Part shown: piece after piece, positions 11,890 to 23,129 of the stretch
How positions within the stretch are numbered: position 1 is the first letter of the stretch
Layout of the letters: the number at the start of each line of letters is the position of its first letter
Source of the DNA: Ancylostoma caninum
Taxonomy: Eukaryota; Nematoda; Chromadorea; Rhabditida; Ancylostomatidae
Direction of reading: 5' to 3'
Length of the DNA stretch: 64,000 bases
NCBI GenBank assembly: GCA_037903475.1
Contig: JBAJFG010000004.1
Location: 1,983,001-2,047,000, forward strand
Made by a program: the position numbers and the translations under genes
The notes under the pieces: generated by a model
Told to the model about the DNA's origin: nothing
What the model saw: the letters and a program-made list of their open reading frames with translations, nothing else
Database searches by the model: none

Positions 11890-12456
11890 GCCTGTTGCAC
11901 TTCCCTCATACGAGGGATCCCAGCCGGTTAGTCGCGAGGCTACGTGGCGCGTCCCCAGGTGGCGGATAGGGGGCTAATCGCGGACCAAACGCGACCTTGT
12001 GCCTGCCCTGAGACGCGGGTGGATTCAGGGGATGGACTCCCTGTTTCTGCAGTGTCGGAACGATCTATACCTTCTGTCAGCGCGTGGGCATGTTCATGCA
12101 TGCGTGCATGGGTGTGACTGCGTGTCTGCAGATTGTATCCTGCACATCTATCCGACCAAAAGCCCTGCATTCAAGTGACTGGGAGGTACAAGGGAGGCGG
12201 TTCGGAGTCGCCTCCAACAAATAAGCTCCATCGTCCACTCCCGGGAAGCCCGGCTAACTTCCCGGTGAAATCACACTCCAGCCTCCCACGGGGGAATCGA
12301 GCCCAGCAAGCTATCTCCTGTGGGCTTAAAATTCTTCAAGCTCGACACAGCAATAATAGAGAGTGTTCCCCTGATCTCGGAAGAGTCACTGGTACGGCAG
12401 CGCCAGTGAGGACGAGGTCCGAGGGGTTATCTAGGCTGCCTAAAACCAGAAGGACT
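11890..12456 (+). promoter_or_regulatory. 5' leader of RTE-like element 1
   Basis: This segment precedes the endonuclease ORF. It is clearly homologous to the reverse complement of about 46960-47405, the leader of the second RTE-like element. Shared blocks include TACGAGGGATCCCAGCCG, GCGAGGCTACGTGGCGCG, CCAGGTGGCGGATAGGGGG, GGGATGGACTCC and CGCCTCNAACAAATAAG. Non-LTR elements of this kind carry an internal 5' promoter, so conservation between two divergent elements points to a functional leader. The promoter role is inference. Confidence 0.7.
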
Positions 12457-13299
12457 ATGATGACGGTCTGTACCTTCAACGCACGCACGCTTGCATCGGA
12501 AGCTTCCATCGAGGATTTGATGATGCAAGCCAGGAAGATCAGGTACGACGTCATCGGACTGACCGAGACGAGGAGACACCGACCACTGAATGCCACCTTC
12601 GACACTGGAGAAGAGCTGTTCCTTGGAACCTGCGACAGTAGAGGAGTTGGTGGAGTCGGTGTCCTCGTCAACACGAACTTGGTCATGAACATCGACTCAT
12701 TCGAACAGCTAACAACCCGAATCGGACGTTTGCGGTTGAGAAGATGTGGATCAATACCGGCCTTGACAATCTTCGTCGCCTACGCTCCAACATCCAGCTA
12801 CGACGAAGAGGATATTGAGGCCTTCTATATGGACTTGGAGAAGTTCTACAGGGAAGACCACACATTCTACAAGATCATCGTTGGCGATTTCAACGCCAAG
12901 ATTGGTCCTAGGAGAACGCCTGAGGAACTTCACATCGGTACCCACGGCCTGCAGTGGAACGAACAGGGAGAGAGGCTGTCTGAGTTCATCATGACGACGA
13001 AGACCATCCATGGTAACTCTCAATTTCAGAAGCCAACCTCCCTACGCTGGACGTGGGAGTCACCCGGTGGAGAGTACCATAATGAAATTGACCACATCAT
13101 CGTCAATCGAAGGTTCTGCCTGACCGACGTCGGTGTTGTACCAAAGTTCTACACCGGATCCGACCATCGCCTCCTTCGTGCAAGATTCTTCTTTTCACGC
13201 AAAGGAGAGAAAGCCGTGAAGTTTAAGAGAAGGAGTCCCAAACCCGTCATCAATTGGGATCTTTTCACTACTTCCCTTGTTAGGGAAATCCAATGTTGA
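12457..13299 (+). CDS. RTE-like retrotransposon endonuclease domain
   Basis: A 280-codon open frame from ATG 12457. The frame is open upstream to about 12133 without another ATG, so I chose this start. It encodes an apurinic-type (exonuclease-endonuclease-phosphatase) endonuclease of the kind that nicks target DNA for target-primed reverse transcription. Visible motifs in order are TFNARTL near the start, GLTETRR (metal-binding Glu), VGDFNAKIG, NEIDHIIVNRR and GSDHRLLRA (catalytic Asp-His near the C-terminus). All signature residues of the domain are present. In a complete element the frame would continue into reverse transcriptase, but here it stops at REIQC and the next 1.3 kb is unrelated. 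A decayed RT half of similar type lies at 14620-15385 on the same strand. The most likely reading is a dead copy with an intact endonuclease exon-sized piece. Confidence 0.85.
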   Translation: MMTVCTFNARTLASEASIEDLMMQARKIRYDVIGLTETRRHRPLNATFDTGEELFLGTCDSRGVGGVGVLVNTNLVMNIDSFEQLTTRIGRLRLRRCGSIPALTIFVAYAPTSSYDEEDIEAFYMDLEKFYREDHTFYKIIVGDFNAKIGPRRTPEELHIGTHGLQWNEQGERLSEFIMTTKTIHGNSQFQKPTSLRWTWESPGGEYHNEIDHIIVNRRFCLTDVGVVPKFYTGSDHRLLRARFFFSRKGEKAVKFKRRSPKPVINWDLFTTSLVREIQC

Positions 13300-13429
13300 G
13301 GGTGATTTTTGGTCATAAACCTATGCTTGGCAAAATTTTCCAATTTTCCGTTTTCCGCTCATTTTTGACCTTCCGCTTTCCGTTTTACATTTCACGGGAT
13401 TTAAAATTTTACTTCGGCACATGCCTGTT

Positions 13430-13810
13430 GCCCACTACTCTGAACTTTCGTAGCACGGTGGTCCCACCATTACCTCATGGTTGATCCCTAACCGACGGTT
13501 GGTCCACCGTTATTCCCCGTTTATCCCCTGGTTATCCCAATATTAAAGGATCCATCCCCATTCATTCCCCATCAGCCCACCATTGTTATCAATCCCACGG
13601 TGGGCCCACTATTTCCACACGGTGGCCCCTCCAAACTCGTCCACCCCACGGTGGAGCCTCCAATTACCCATTCTTTTCCCACTGTTAGCCCACCTTTTCT
13701 CCACTTCCACGGTGGAACTACCGTTTGCCCACCATTTGTCCCTCTTTCCTACTTTTCCCTCCATCTGTCCACCAATGACCAACGTTTTGCCCACGTTTAG
13801 CCCACCCTCA
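13430..13810. repeat. CACGGTGG-rich pyrimidine-biased repeat
   Basis: A strongly strand-biased stretch (C/T-rich on plus) with the motif CACGGTGG or its near matches recurring at about 13455, 13595, 13618, 13649 and 13709, separated by CCCACC and CCATT phrases. It reads open on the plus strand as Pro/Ser/His-rich peptides because stop codons are rare in such sequence. I do not call a gene. Confidence 0.6.
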
Positions 13811-14619
13811 CTCCATCCTCAAGGAGGAATATTTCTTCATTGTCACCAATATTCTGAGAGGTTGTCGTAATCATTGACTAAACATCGCTGTAAGCACTCA
13901 GGCAGTGATATAACCCATCGCACAACACTGTTCAGTACCATGAGTAATATTTGAAATTTTACTCTAAGATTACCACTTCGTTCACCATGTAAATGTTGTG
14001 GATCATGTCAATTCGTGTCACCACTTACATCTTTTAAGAGTGCTGTCGAGACGGTCCTTCTAATCATGGAAACTAAGCTATTTTTCGTCTACAATTTTCC
14101 TCGTGTTAACTTGAAATATAAGCCTGGCTAAAGTACGTAGCACTGCGACGGGGCACCCATTTTGGATAGGATATTGTGGGGGGAGAGGTGAGAGAGAAGG
14201 ACGCGGTGGGTCATGTACATGACACCAACCATTGGGTTCTAGCGCCCCCCCCCCCACACCCAGCAGATCCCGGAACCCTTGAGCACCCGCGAGGGCATGC
14301 AAGTCCTCATCCGCCTGGGAGGCCTGGCCCCACGGAGTCACATCCTCGATTTGCCCCGAAATTCCCGGTTTGCCTCGTAACTGCCTCTATTCGTTCCTAA
14401 ATATACCAAAAATAAGCTCGGAAATTCCTGGTTTCACCGTGGAAATCCCCCAGTTTCCCCACGAAAATCCCAAGGTCTCGCCACAGAAATCACCCCCATC
14501 TTCAGAAGGAATGAATTCCGAAGCAGTGGAGAACCTCACGCACCATTCTCCTTCACAAGAAGGGAGACAGAGAGGGTCTTCGAAACTATCGTCCGGCATG
14601 TTTGCTGAGCGTGCTTTAT
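13811..14619. other. No gene; G/C-run and purine-biased stretches
   Basis: Includes a C run at about 14245 and a region around 14400-14500 with repeated GGAAATTCC / GAAATCCC phrases. No supported gene. Confidence 0.4.
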
Positions 14620-15395
14620 AAGCTTTTTACAAAGATTATTCTCACACGCATATCAAGGACCTTGGATGAAGCCCAGCCCCAGGAATAGACTGGTTTCCGC
14701 AAGGGATTCAGCTGCATGGACAACATTCAAGCCGTTTCGAGGGTCATAGAGCTTCATCTGGAGGACCGCTTTCCCCTCGTCTTAACCTTTGTTGACTACG
14801 AAAAAGCATTCGACAACGTAAAACAAGCGCTATATGGTCAGCACTAGTCGACCAGGGAGCAGACCCATCATATGTGAGAACATTAGCCGACTGCTATCTT
14901 GGATGCTCCAACTGCGAATAAATAGGACGAAGACCCAGTTCATGAAGAATGCGTACTGCGAAGGAGAGCGAATAGAACTGGATGGATATGATATAAAAGA
15001 GACGTCGTCCTGTGTTTACCTTGGACGATCAATGAACATGGAGAACAACCTCATAGAAAAGCTGGATAGATGAAGAAGAGGGGCATGGGCTGCGTTCGGG
15101 CCTCTGAGGGAAGCCATAGACCAACTGGCGGACCCAGATCTTCGTGCTCATCTTTTCGATTCTACAGTTCTTCCAGCGCTCTCTTATGCTGCGGAGACGT
15201 GTGCGGACACTGCGGCCACGTCGAAGGCGCTACGTACCACACATAGAGCGCTGGAGCGTTGTCTTTTGAGGTACAACCGGCGTACCGAACATCAGGGCGA
15301 GCTTCGCAGCTCCGATTTGCGACAAGTGTCTCGCCTTCATGACCCAGCGGAACACGTATCGAAGGCTAAATATAGATGAATGGAAAAAACCCCAA
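14620..15395 (+). pseudogene. RTE-like reverse transcriptase, internally deleted
   Basis: Frames in succession encode pieces of a non-LTR reverse transcriptase: RTLDEAQPQE, a stop, TGFRKGFSCMDNIQAV, LTFVDYEKAFDNV (RT motif A region), then AIWSALVDQGADPSYVRTLA, then KTQFMKN, YLGRSMNMENN and the C-terminal region AAFGPLREAID...LRAHLFDSTVLPALSYAAET. The segment that should hold the catalytic YADD motif is missing between SNCE and NRTK (about 14910-14925), and there are at least three stops or frameshifts. It is dead. It may be the 3' part of the element whose endonuclease is at 12457-13299, separated by later insertions. Confidence 0.8.
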
Positions 15396-15553
15396 GAATC
15401 GATTGCTGTTCAAGCTTCCGCCCCTTTAGCAGCAATTGCTGAGGGAGGGCAGCAATGGAGGGGAGAATGGCAGCAGCTGAGAACCGTTGCTGCTAAGGCT
15501 TCTACTCGAACTATTACGCCGTTTGGACTGCGTTCGTCCTGCACAGTTATCAG
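15396..15553. repeat. MITE family 2, copy 2 (right half)
   Basis: Matches the right half of copies at 9072-9344 and 24573-24801: GAGGGCAGCAATGG..GAGAATGGCAGCAGCTGAGA, then CTATTACGCCGTTTGG and TGCGTTCGTCCTGCACAGTTATCAG. The left inverted end is absent. It abuts the 3' end of the RT fragment, so it may have inserted there. Confidence 0.75.
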
Positions 15554-16228
15554 AGAGTACGAAATAAGCAACAGGAATGAGAGCCGAGCGGATTGTGCAT
15601 CGAATGACAGACATTTAGGCAATTGTTTTTTGTTTCACCGTGGCCGTTGAGGTTCTTCGTAAAAAGGTTTATATGGACTCACTATACCTTGTAAAGTTAT
15701 GAAAATGATCCCCATCTGTCCTAAAAAGGGGCTCAGAATGGGTTCTTGGTCTTTTGGCAGAGAACCATGCAGAGCGTTGTGATCAGCAGCGCTCAACAAT
15801 TCGAAACCTTTAGAAATGTTGGGAACGATCCTGAGGTGGGACACTGCTTACAGACGCATTTCTCGGTCACCTCTGTCCACATGTGCACAATTATGTATAA
15901 ATTTCCTGAAAATCTTTCAAATTGCTTGAATTGTGTTCCTCCTCAACTGCGACTTCCTCCTACCCCTCAAATTTATGTTCGAAGAACTCATTCTAGTTAC
16001 CCGAGAACCCTGATGCTTGTCGCTGCAGATATTCGATTTATTAGCATAGAAAACGCGCGTGCGTCAAGAATGTGGAAATGCACTAGGTATGTGAAAAAGT
16101 TTCCGCCATTTTTTGAGCAAAATTGAGTCTTTGTTAAGAAAGAGGAAGCGCTGCTCGTAAAGCCCGTGAAATATCGACCGAAACAAAAGGTAGTCTCATG
16201 GGGCACAGTCTGGTGAATAAGCCGCATG

Positions 16229-16511
16229 CAGCGGCGGACGCAGGGGGGGGGGGCGGAGTGCCCCCCCCCAACCCGAGAATGAGTCGGCAAATTTTTGAAA
16301 TTAGTTTACAATACATATAAAAATCTTGTGTTGGTTTAATTTTATTAGCTTACTTCCATTATTATTTTTAATATAATTTTTATTAATTATTTATTATTGT
16401 AATTAAGGTTTTTATCAATTTTATTTTTCGTCTGAGTCCACAAAACGCCGGATAACCCACATTTTTCCCACGCCCCCCCCCCCTCCCGCGCACTTTCTGA
16501 GTCTGCCACTG
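16229..16511. repeat. MITE with CAGTGGCNGAC ends and G/C runs
   Basis: A 283-bp AT-rich element (centre around 16310-16430) with inverted ends: CAGCGGCGGACGCAGG followed by a G run on the left, and the reverse complement of CAGTGGCAGACTCAGAAAG on the right after a C run. Ends of this form are common for hAT-like MITEs. A related sequence without clear ends lies at about 60860-61020 (shared GAATGGGTCGCCGAATTTTTGAA type phrase). Confidence 0.6.
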
Positions 16512-19383
16512 AGATAGCACTTCCCAGCAAAGTGCTTTAAGCGCTTCCTTGACGGCTTTTGTGACATGTGCCAAAGAGGTACTCTTCCACATTGAGGACC
16601 CAAAATTTTCAAACAAGTTTTTTTTTCACCGAAACTTTGTACAGGGGGTTATTCGAGGTCCTGAATATCATATCCATTTTGTACCTTAACCCTGTCGTTG
16701 AAAGGTTACGGTAGGGTTACTGTGGCAAAAAATGCTTATTTGGCTCAGATTCGACATGATTATCAATGTAAAACATAACGATGTTGGTGCAAATGAAACA
16801 AATGTGTACTGAGTATTATTGACAGATGTCAAACCAACAAACTAAGCAGCGTTTACAGAGCGTTTGCAAAGATAACTAACCATTATAACTATTTACCGCT
16901 AGAGGGCGGAAACTTTTTCACATACATAGTATATCTATCGCATTCCTGAAAAAACCACACTGCCTGGAAAAAATGTGAAATGGTGGAGGACGCACTTTTG
17001 TTCAGCGATCACTTGGAAGCGATTGCCTCTGCGATAGAAGAGGAGTGAACAAGAAAACAAGTGCAATAAGCCGATGCAATGGTTGTTTAGTGTCTGTGAA
17101 CTCGGAATTACTTTCTGTGTGTCGAATTCTGCAGCTGGAGTGCAAACTAGTATTTGTTATATGTTATATTCTAGTAGACGAAAAGGGCAATGCATAGTGG
17201 TCTCATATGGCCTATTTCACTGGGGAGAATAGAAGGGGAAGTCGCGGAGAGAAAAAAGCGCGGGGAAATTGACCAGGATCCTGAGAGGGTGGGGAGAAAA
17301 ACAGGCGATATACACGTCCGCGTCCAACTATCGTCGCGTCTGAAACAGACTTATACCAAGCTGTTCTCCGCGCTGGAGTGTAGTCTGCGGTTGTGAAAAG
17401 GCGAGTGGTCAGGGTAGCACTATTTGTATTTCAGTGAGTTAGTTGTTGGAAACGAAAGTGCTGCTCGTGCATATTTATTCAGACTATGACAAATTCCCGA
17501 AGCATTCAGGACACTCCAAACGGCCAGGTGAATACGCACCAATGCCGTTGCGCAGCAATTTTGGGCAGAGAATATCATAGAACGTTAGCAAAGCATTATC
17601 AGTAGGGAATGTGGCAAACAGTCAGAGTTCCACGCTCCGTCGCGGCTTTGGTCTGTAATCACTGAGAATTTTTTGAGACTGCGTTCAATACAATGAATCA
17701 ATTGAGTCACACGGTTTTATTCGCATCCTCCAACAGTTTTTTGAAGAAGAATCATTAAATGGCAAATTTAAAACAAGATTGAAATGTATACTTGTGGAGT
17801 TCGCGGCGGAAATGACGCAAAAAAGTTGATTTGAAAAACTAACCACACCATAAATCTTATTGAGCTCATACAGCTGGGAAGCTGCTTCCGCAGAACTTTC
17901 CAAAGCTGAGCGGTGGCGTGTTGGAGACATTTCCAGTATAAGAACAACACTTCACGATCAAACATCGCTCTTCCTTACCTTCTAATGATTTAAGATGATA
18001 TGTCTTCGAAGGATGGCCCCCCCCCCCCACTCACCTCCTATTCCCTTCCACGGTGGGAAAAAAAGCTCAAAACACCTGTACGCCTACTTTGTTTAGAGAC
18101 TGGAGAGGGATATGTGATGCCGCTAACAGCGGAACAGTTTCCAAACTAGAGAAACAGAAAGCCGATTCGAAACGATACGAGACAATTGTCTCAGATGTGT
18201 GATGCATTGGTTTTCTCTAAGGGTTCCCATCTCTCAAACTGAGTCACCTACTTCAGAGCCGTACTTTGTGAAGAAGTGAACTGTAATTGCTATTGGTTGT
18301 CAGAACGTAATTGATGATGATACAGTACGACGCATTGTGCCAGTTCTTGCAACGCCGACAGAGCGAGTTTTCCCGAAAATTTGTCAGAAGTGCATGTCAG
18401 CAGGCACGTGCGCTCAGCGTAAACAGCGGAGGATCGTAGTTCGCTCACTTCCGCGATCCCTCAGATTTAATTATTTGTATTGCAAACAGTGTACAACAGT
18501 GAAGTCGCAGGATATCAGGATATTATAACGTGACAAGAAATTCGATTTGACATGTGTTCATTCCACCTAACATCTAAAATTTGCAGAATATGGTTTCATG
18601 ACAGTAATAATAAAGATAAAGGGTACTAAAGAAGTACTAAAGATACTATCAAAGTCGTTCTATAATTAAAGAATTATAAAAAAGATATTCTTCCGTTCAA
18701 ACGACATCAGTACTGCTTATCAGTCGTCGCTGCATAAATTTACACCCACAACTGTCTTCTTTAAGATGAAGAAACTGCGGCAAAGGTAGTAGCGCAATCT
18801 AAAGAGCTTCTGGCTGTCAGAACGACCGCTACACAACACTCGGAGTTCTTGAACATCATGGCTTGACTTCTTGCGACTCCGTAGACCAATCCCGATCCGT
18901 GATCGTTCCTCCTATCAAATGTTTTGTTGTCGAAGAATCGTCCTATTCTTCTCGCCTAAAGTTACTGTTCCCAGTTGCGGATAGTATCGAATCAAAGCAT
19001 ATAAGAATTCTTCGTGGAATCGTTCCTCACCTAAAAACAACAACTGTTCTTCCTCTAGTTCTCGTCCCCATCGTAGCTATTTGTCTGCTGCCCCAGGTCC
19101 CCCTGGAAGAATGATTGCCATTAAAAACAGTCCCAGTATTTTTCAAAGATGTTTTGCATTTTATGAACATCGCATTCCACGTTCAGAAACACATAGCTGT
19201 GCCAGGAAATCCTGATCTATGTACCATTCCTAGACTCAGAATTCGCGGTGTGGAACTGCATTCTAAAGTGAGGGAAAATGTTAGTGCTCTGCGATTTGCC
19301 TATTTGAGCAAACTCCTCGCTCTTTGAAGACAGTACCCATGAAAGTTTCAACTTCTGAGATAAGCCGGGCAATCACAGCAGTG
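16512..19383. other. No supported gene
   Basis: The stretch 17685-18000 on the minus strand has three overlapping protein-like frames and an uncertain donor, so an exon may exist, but I could not join it. Around 19080 a short plus-strand frame encodes AAPGPPG, but without a Gly-X-Y run. A C run lies at 18017. The remainder shows no feature. Confidence 0.3.
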
Positions 19384-20102
19384 GAGGTTATAGGCTACTT
19401 TGCACCTGGGAGCATCGACTGATTTATCGATTATATCGACTTTATTGATTTTTCGTAATTTTTGTACAGGGGTCGGTAGGGACATGTCTTCTGGGGTTCC
19501 TCAATACGCTGAATACGAATACGACAACCACGTCGCGCGAAATATCGATTTATCGATTTTTATTGATTTTTGGCTCTTCTACCGAATGGAGCTATGGAGA
19601 GATGTCTTTTGGGGTTCTTCAATACGCTGAATACGAATATGACAACCATTTTGCAGGAAACATTGATTTATTGATTTTATCGACTTTCTCCATTTTCGCT
19701 CGGGGACGGACAAGGACATGTCTACTGGGGTTTCTCAATACGCTGAATACGAATATGACAACCATTTTGCACGAAATATCGAGTTATCAATTTTATTGAC
19801 TTTTGGCTCTTCTGCCCAGTGGACCGGTGAAGACATCTCTTCTGCGGTTCCTCGATAAGCTGAATATGAACATGACAACAATTTTGTACGAATGCATCGA
19901 TTCATGTCACCGAAATAGCTTTGCTAACTTTTCGCCCACAATTCGATGAGGAAGGGTCACGTGGGCTTCGCTATCATGCTGATCACCGAAATTAAGGAGA
20001 TTTTAATGTTTCGATGAATTTATCGGTGACAGTAATTGGCCTCAGCTGTGTGATGTAGCCAAGGTAGTAAAACACCCGAGCGAAGCCGGGTACGGCAGCT
20101 AG
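19384..20102 (+). mobile_element. Helitron-like element with 117-bp internal repeats
   Basis: About four copies of a 117-bp unit, with CAATACGCTGAATACGAATA-type starts at 19502, 19620 and 19736 and a decayed one at 19853. Each unit contains ATCGATTTATCGATTTTATTGA and ends GTC(T/A)(T/A)CTGGGGTTC. The right end at 20075-20102 is a hairpin CCCGAGCGAAGCCGGG, 11 nt further CTAG, then T, as in Helitron 3' termini. An inverted relative lies at 48900-49408. No Rep or helicase gene is present, so it would be non-autonomous. The left boundary is approximate, taken from GTGGAGGTTATAGGCTA, which is shared with the relative. Confidence 0.65.
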
Positions 20103-21447
20103 TTTCACAGATAAATCTCAAATCCAAAAATTTCCGCGAAGACTCCTTCCAAAGAGATTAATGGAAGATGACGTGTCTCCGATTCTTGACCTCCTTGATA
20201 GCGCTTTCTTTAAATATTCACAAGGGAGGATTACAACAAAGATAGGTCGTTATCTATGCGGCGCTTGTCGGGCACAATATTCATGCACTCAAAGAACGAA
20301 CAAAATCGGCGAAAACAAAGCCGTAGCGGGAGTCGCGGTGTGTCGTAAAATACAGCACTTCGATCGCGAGCGATTGCATCATGTCGGAGGCAGCCCACTC
20401 TCAATTCCGGTACAAATTTAGCAGGGACGAGGGCTCTGTGCTGGGCGGGCACGTCACGGGCTCAGTGCTGGTTGGCGGCCCGCACGTACGCAGTTTGCAC
20501 TCTGTCGCTTCGCCCACTTGTCGTACTATTTGTGAGTAGGCCCTACCAGAGCGGCACGTGCTGTCACTGGTGCCCAGTGCCGTGCCCGTACTGCTCCAGA
20601 GGAAATAGCGTTCATTCGCATCTCTACAATTCATTCTTTCAGCATCGTTGAGATAACTCAGGGCAAGGTGTTAATGCCAGTGTTGGCGATGGGTAGCCCT
20701 GTGGGTGTTAACACGCTTACCTTGGGCAATCTCAACGATGCATGCGGCCGCTTGTCTCTGGTTGGCACTTCACAAATTGTTCCCCGCAGACGACGCGTAC
20801 TTTGACCGCTGTTGTGAACCTACCACGCATTCTCTCGTGACCCCAGTGCGTGTTTACCGCCGCACTCGTCGTAGCATTAAACATCGCGGGGTGTTTCCCC
20901 CAACCGATGCTCCAGTTCTTCCACTTTTAGCTTTCTTTGGTTCTTACTGAAACCCGTCATTTACTGTTTTCTTCCAGAAGCGTGTCTCAATAACTCCTGG
21001 AGTTGAAAAATTACGCATGAACCTGCAATTTCTACTTTAGACTACAAATCCCAGGTGGCGCTCTGCTACCCACTGCATATTACCGTGCCTTTCTTCTCTT
21101 TTGTTGTTCCTCCCTAGATCTCATCCATGGCGCAACATAACGCATAACTTGCCATTTGCTGCTGCTACCTGAGACTATTTGCTTGAAGCCAGCACCCACG
21201 AGATTCTTCTCTTTTAACAGAGGGATAAATCATGCGTCGTATAGATGAGTGTTAGTGTATCACAACTTTCAAAAACAAAAACTGGTAAACTACCTGCGGA
21301 GGTGAGCAATATTACGGTGAAGGTCACATGGTATACAGGCGGTTCAGAAATGAGTCGGTATTGGTGCATTTTTATGTAAAGAGATTAGAGAGGCCTTTGG
21401 CAAGTCGTGCATGTTCAAGCCTGTTAGTCGCAGTGATTTTTAACTGC
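20103..21447. other. No gene; small palindrome at 20642-20743
   Basis: A short inverted repeat (GCATCGTTGAGAT at about 20643 and ATCTCAACGATGC at about 20730) flanks a GTGTTAA...TTAACAC pair. Probably a degenerate MITE. No gene supported. Confidence 0.45.
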
Positions 21448-21875
21448 TTAAAGGCAGCACTCACGGAAATTTTCACTTCTGAAATGAGTCGCTTACCATG
21501 TAGCCGGATGCTGGACAATCGCAACAGTAAGTTGAACACCTTGAATGGCCACCTACCTGCGAAGATACTGCCGTGGACACGTATGCACATTCTCTCTGGA
21601 CATTAGGGTTCCCTCGCGCCAACTAACGCCTTTGACACGGTGTGTGCATGTGGTTCAGCGGGGGCGTGTCTGTGAAATTCGTACCATTTGCAGGGTTCCG
21701 TGCCGGGGCTCATCACGGAACACTCGTCCGCGCTGTGGACACACATGAAATACCGCCAGCTTTTTCTGTGTTTTTCGCGTGTTTCACGCTATGTCATCGT
21801 TATCAACGAGTTCATCGTCCCTAAAAACCCCGATATACCGCGGAATCTTCAACACAAAAATTTCCGTGCCTTTAA
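21448..21875. repeat. MITE/foldback family 1, copy 2
   Basis: Begins TTAAAGGCAGCACTCACGGA and ends in the inverted CCGTGCCTTTAA. The interior read on the minus strand parallels copy 1 read on the plus strand (for example GGTATATCGGGGTTTTTAGG, and TGTGTGTCCAC against TGTGTGTGCC). No coding capacity. Confidence 0.75.
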
Positions 21876-22037
21876 CATGTTAGAAAGGGTCCTGGAAATG
21901 ATGTGGGAGTACGTGGAGCACATGTCTCCGATAAGTGGCATACCGACTCCCCGTTGAATGAATGCTCTATGTATGGGCCGAACGACGCGCTAGTTTCCAC
22001 AGGCATGACTACTTCTGGCCGTGCGTAGTATGGACCT

Positions 22038-22220
22038 TGTCGAAAAGATAGACGGCTTCTGTTACTGCAGGATCACGGCGGGACCTAAACGTACTCAACC
22101 CTCTCACTTGGGGAAGCGGAGAGAGCATGCCCCAAGTGAGAGGGTTGAGTAGGTCCCACCACGATTATGTGGCCGCGACGATATGAAACTGCACGCGCAA
22201 TCCGTCTATCTTTTCGACAA
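22038..22220. repeat. Hairpin MITE with perfect 21-bp inner stem
   Basis: Outer inverted repeats TTGTCGAAAAGATAGACGG (22038) and CCGTCTATCTTTTCGACAA (22202-22220) surround a perfect inner inverted repeat ACTCAACCCTCTCACTTGGGG at 22093-22113 and its complement at 22130-22150. The inner stem is extended outward by GGGACCT/AGGTCCC with a bulge. No coding capacity. Confidence 0.8.
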
Positions 22221-22385
22221 AGACTCTATACCCCCTCCGTAGCGGGACCCACAGAAGTCAGAAAATTGCCGCCACCATTACGCTCCAAAGAAGTTGTGTG
22301 TAAGTTCATCTGCATTTGGTCGTTACAAAAAAATGTCTAACTTTATCATTTGGAGTAGACAGTGTGAAAAGTGGTATCCTCCTAT

Positions 22386-22674
22386 AAAGGATAAAGGATA
22401 AAGTGGTCGGCGTTAATCAATCCCGTCACGAGGGATGCGCCACGCATTCGACTTCATCTGAGCATCGTAGAGGCGTTGAATGCGTATGTGCCCTGTACAA
22501 TGACTTGCGGGGGGCACCCGATGTACCAAGTCAGTGCTTCATCCTCCCAGACTCCTCTGGTACCAATTTACCGACCCCGGAGGGATGGAAGGCTTGGTTG
22601 GCCTCGGGCGGGATCGAACCATCGATCGTGTGCGTGCGCAGCGAGCCTCTTACCACTGCGCCACACGCGCCCCT
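22386..22674 (-). mobile_element. tRNA-derived SINE
   Basis: Read on the minus strand, the head is GGGCGCGTGTGGCGCAGTGG, which holds an A box. About 45 nt later GGTTCGATCCC gives a B box, then an unrelated body, and the tail ends in repeats of TATCCTTT (plus strand AAAGGATAAAGGATAAAG at 22386). Head, body and simple-repeat tail are the layout of a SINE transcribed by RNA polymerase III and mobilised by a partner LINE. The anticodon arm does not pair well, so it is not a working tRNA. Confidence 0.7.
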
Positions 22675-23129
22675 GCATATGTGCAAAAAGTAGTACACTA
22701 CTTTTTGCACTGCATGACTTCATACTGGGGCATCGACACAGTGTTTAAAGTGTAGCAAAGAAACTGATTTTGTTCAATGTTTTGAGTGATGAATCTTGCT
22801 ATAGGGCGGGACGTAGTGATTAATTATCTATGATAGAGATTGAACCTTAGCGGATCGTTACGCATGGAACTCCTTTGGATGCACATACATACAGGACGTC
22901 AAAGACGGTGGCCCATCCGCGACCTCGAGAAGGACGTCGCGCAACCGCGCCACACGCACGAAATCGGTGTCGACTGTCGCCGGAATGCTATTCCTAGGGG
23001 CTTTTCTTCCCGATTCGGCCGAAAATCCTTAAAACGTAACTACCCATGTAGTGTATGACGTACAGGAGACTTCAGTGTTCGAGGCCCGCTCGTACGCGCC
23101 GCGCAACACGCTACAACGGTGCACTTATG

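Noticed and set aside
15746..16126. 126-codon plus-strand frame
   Set aside because: Low-information composition, overlap with a MITE-rich stretch, no partner exon.
18863..19327. Possible collagen-like exon (AAPGPPG at about 19090)
   Set aside because: Only one short Gly-Pro-Pro run and stops just upstream. Nematode collagens have long Gly-X-Y blocks.
22600..22674. A functional tRNA gene
   Set aside because: A and B boxes are present but the anticodon and acceptor stems do not pair, and a SINE body and tail follow.
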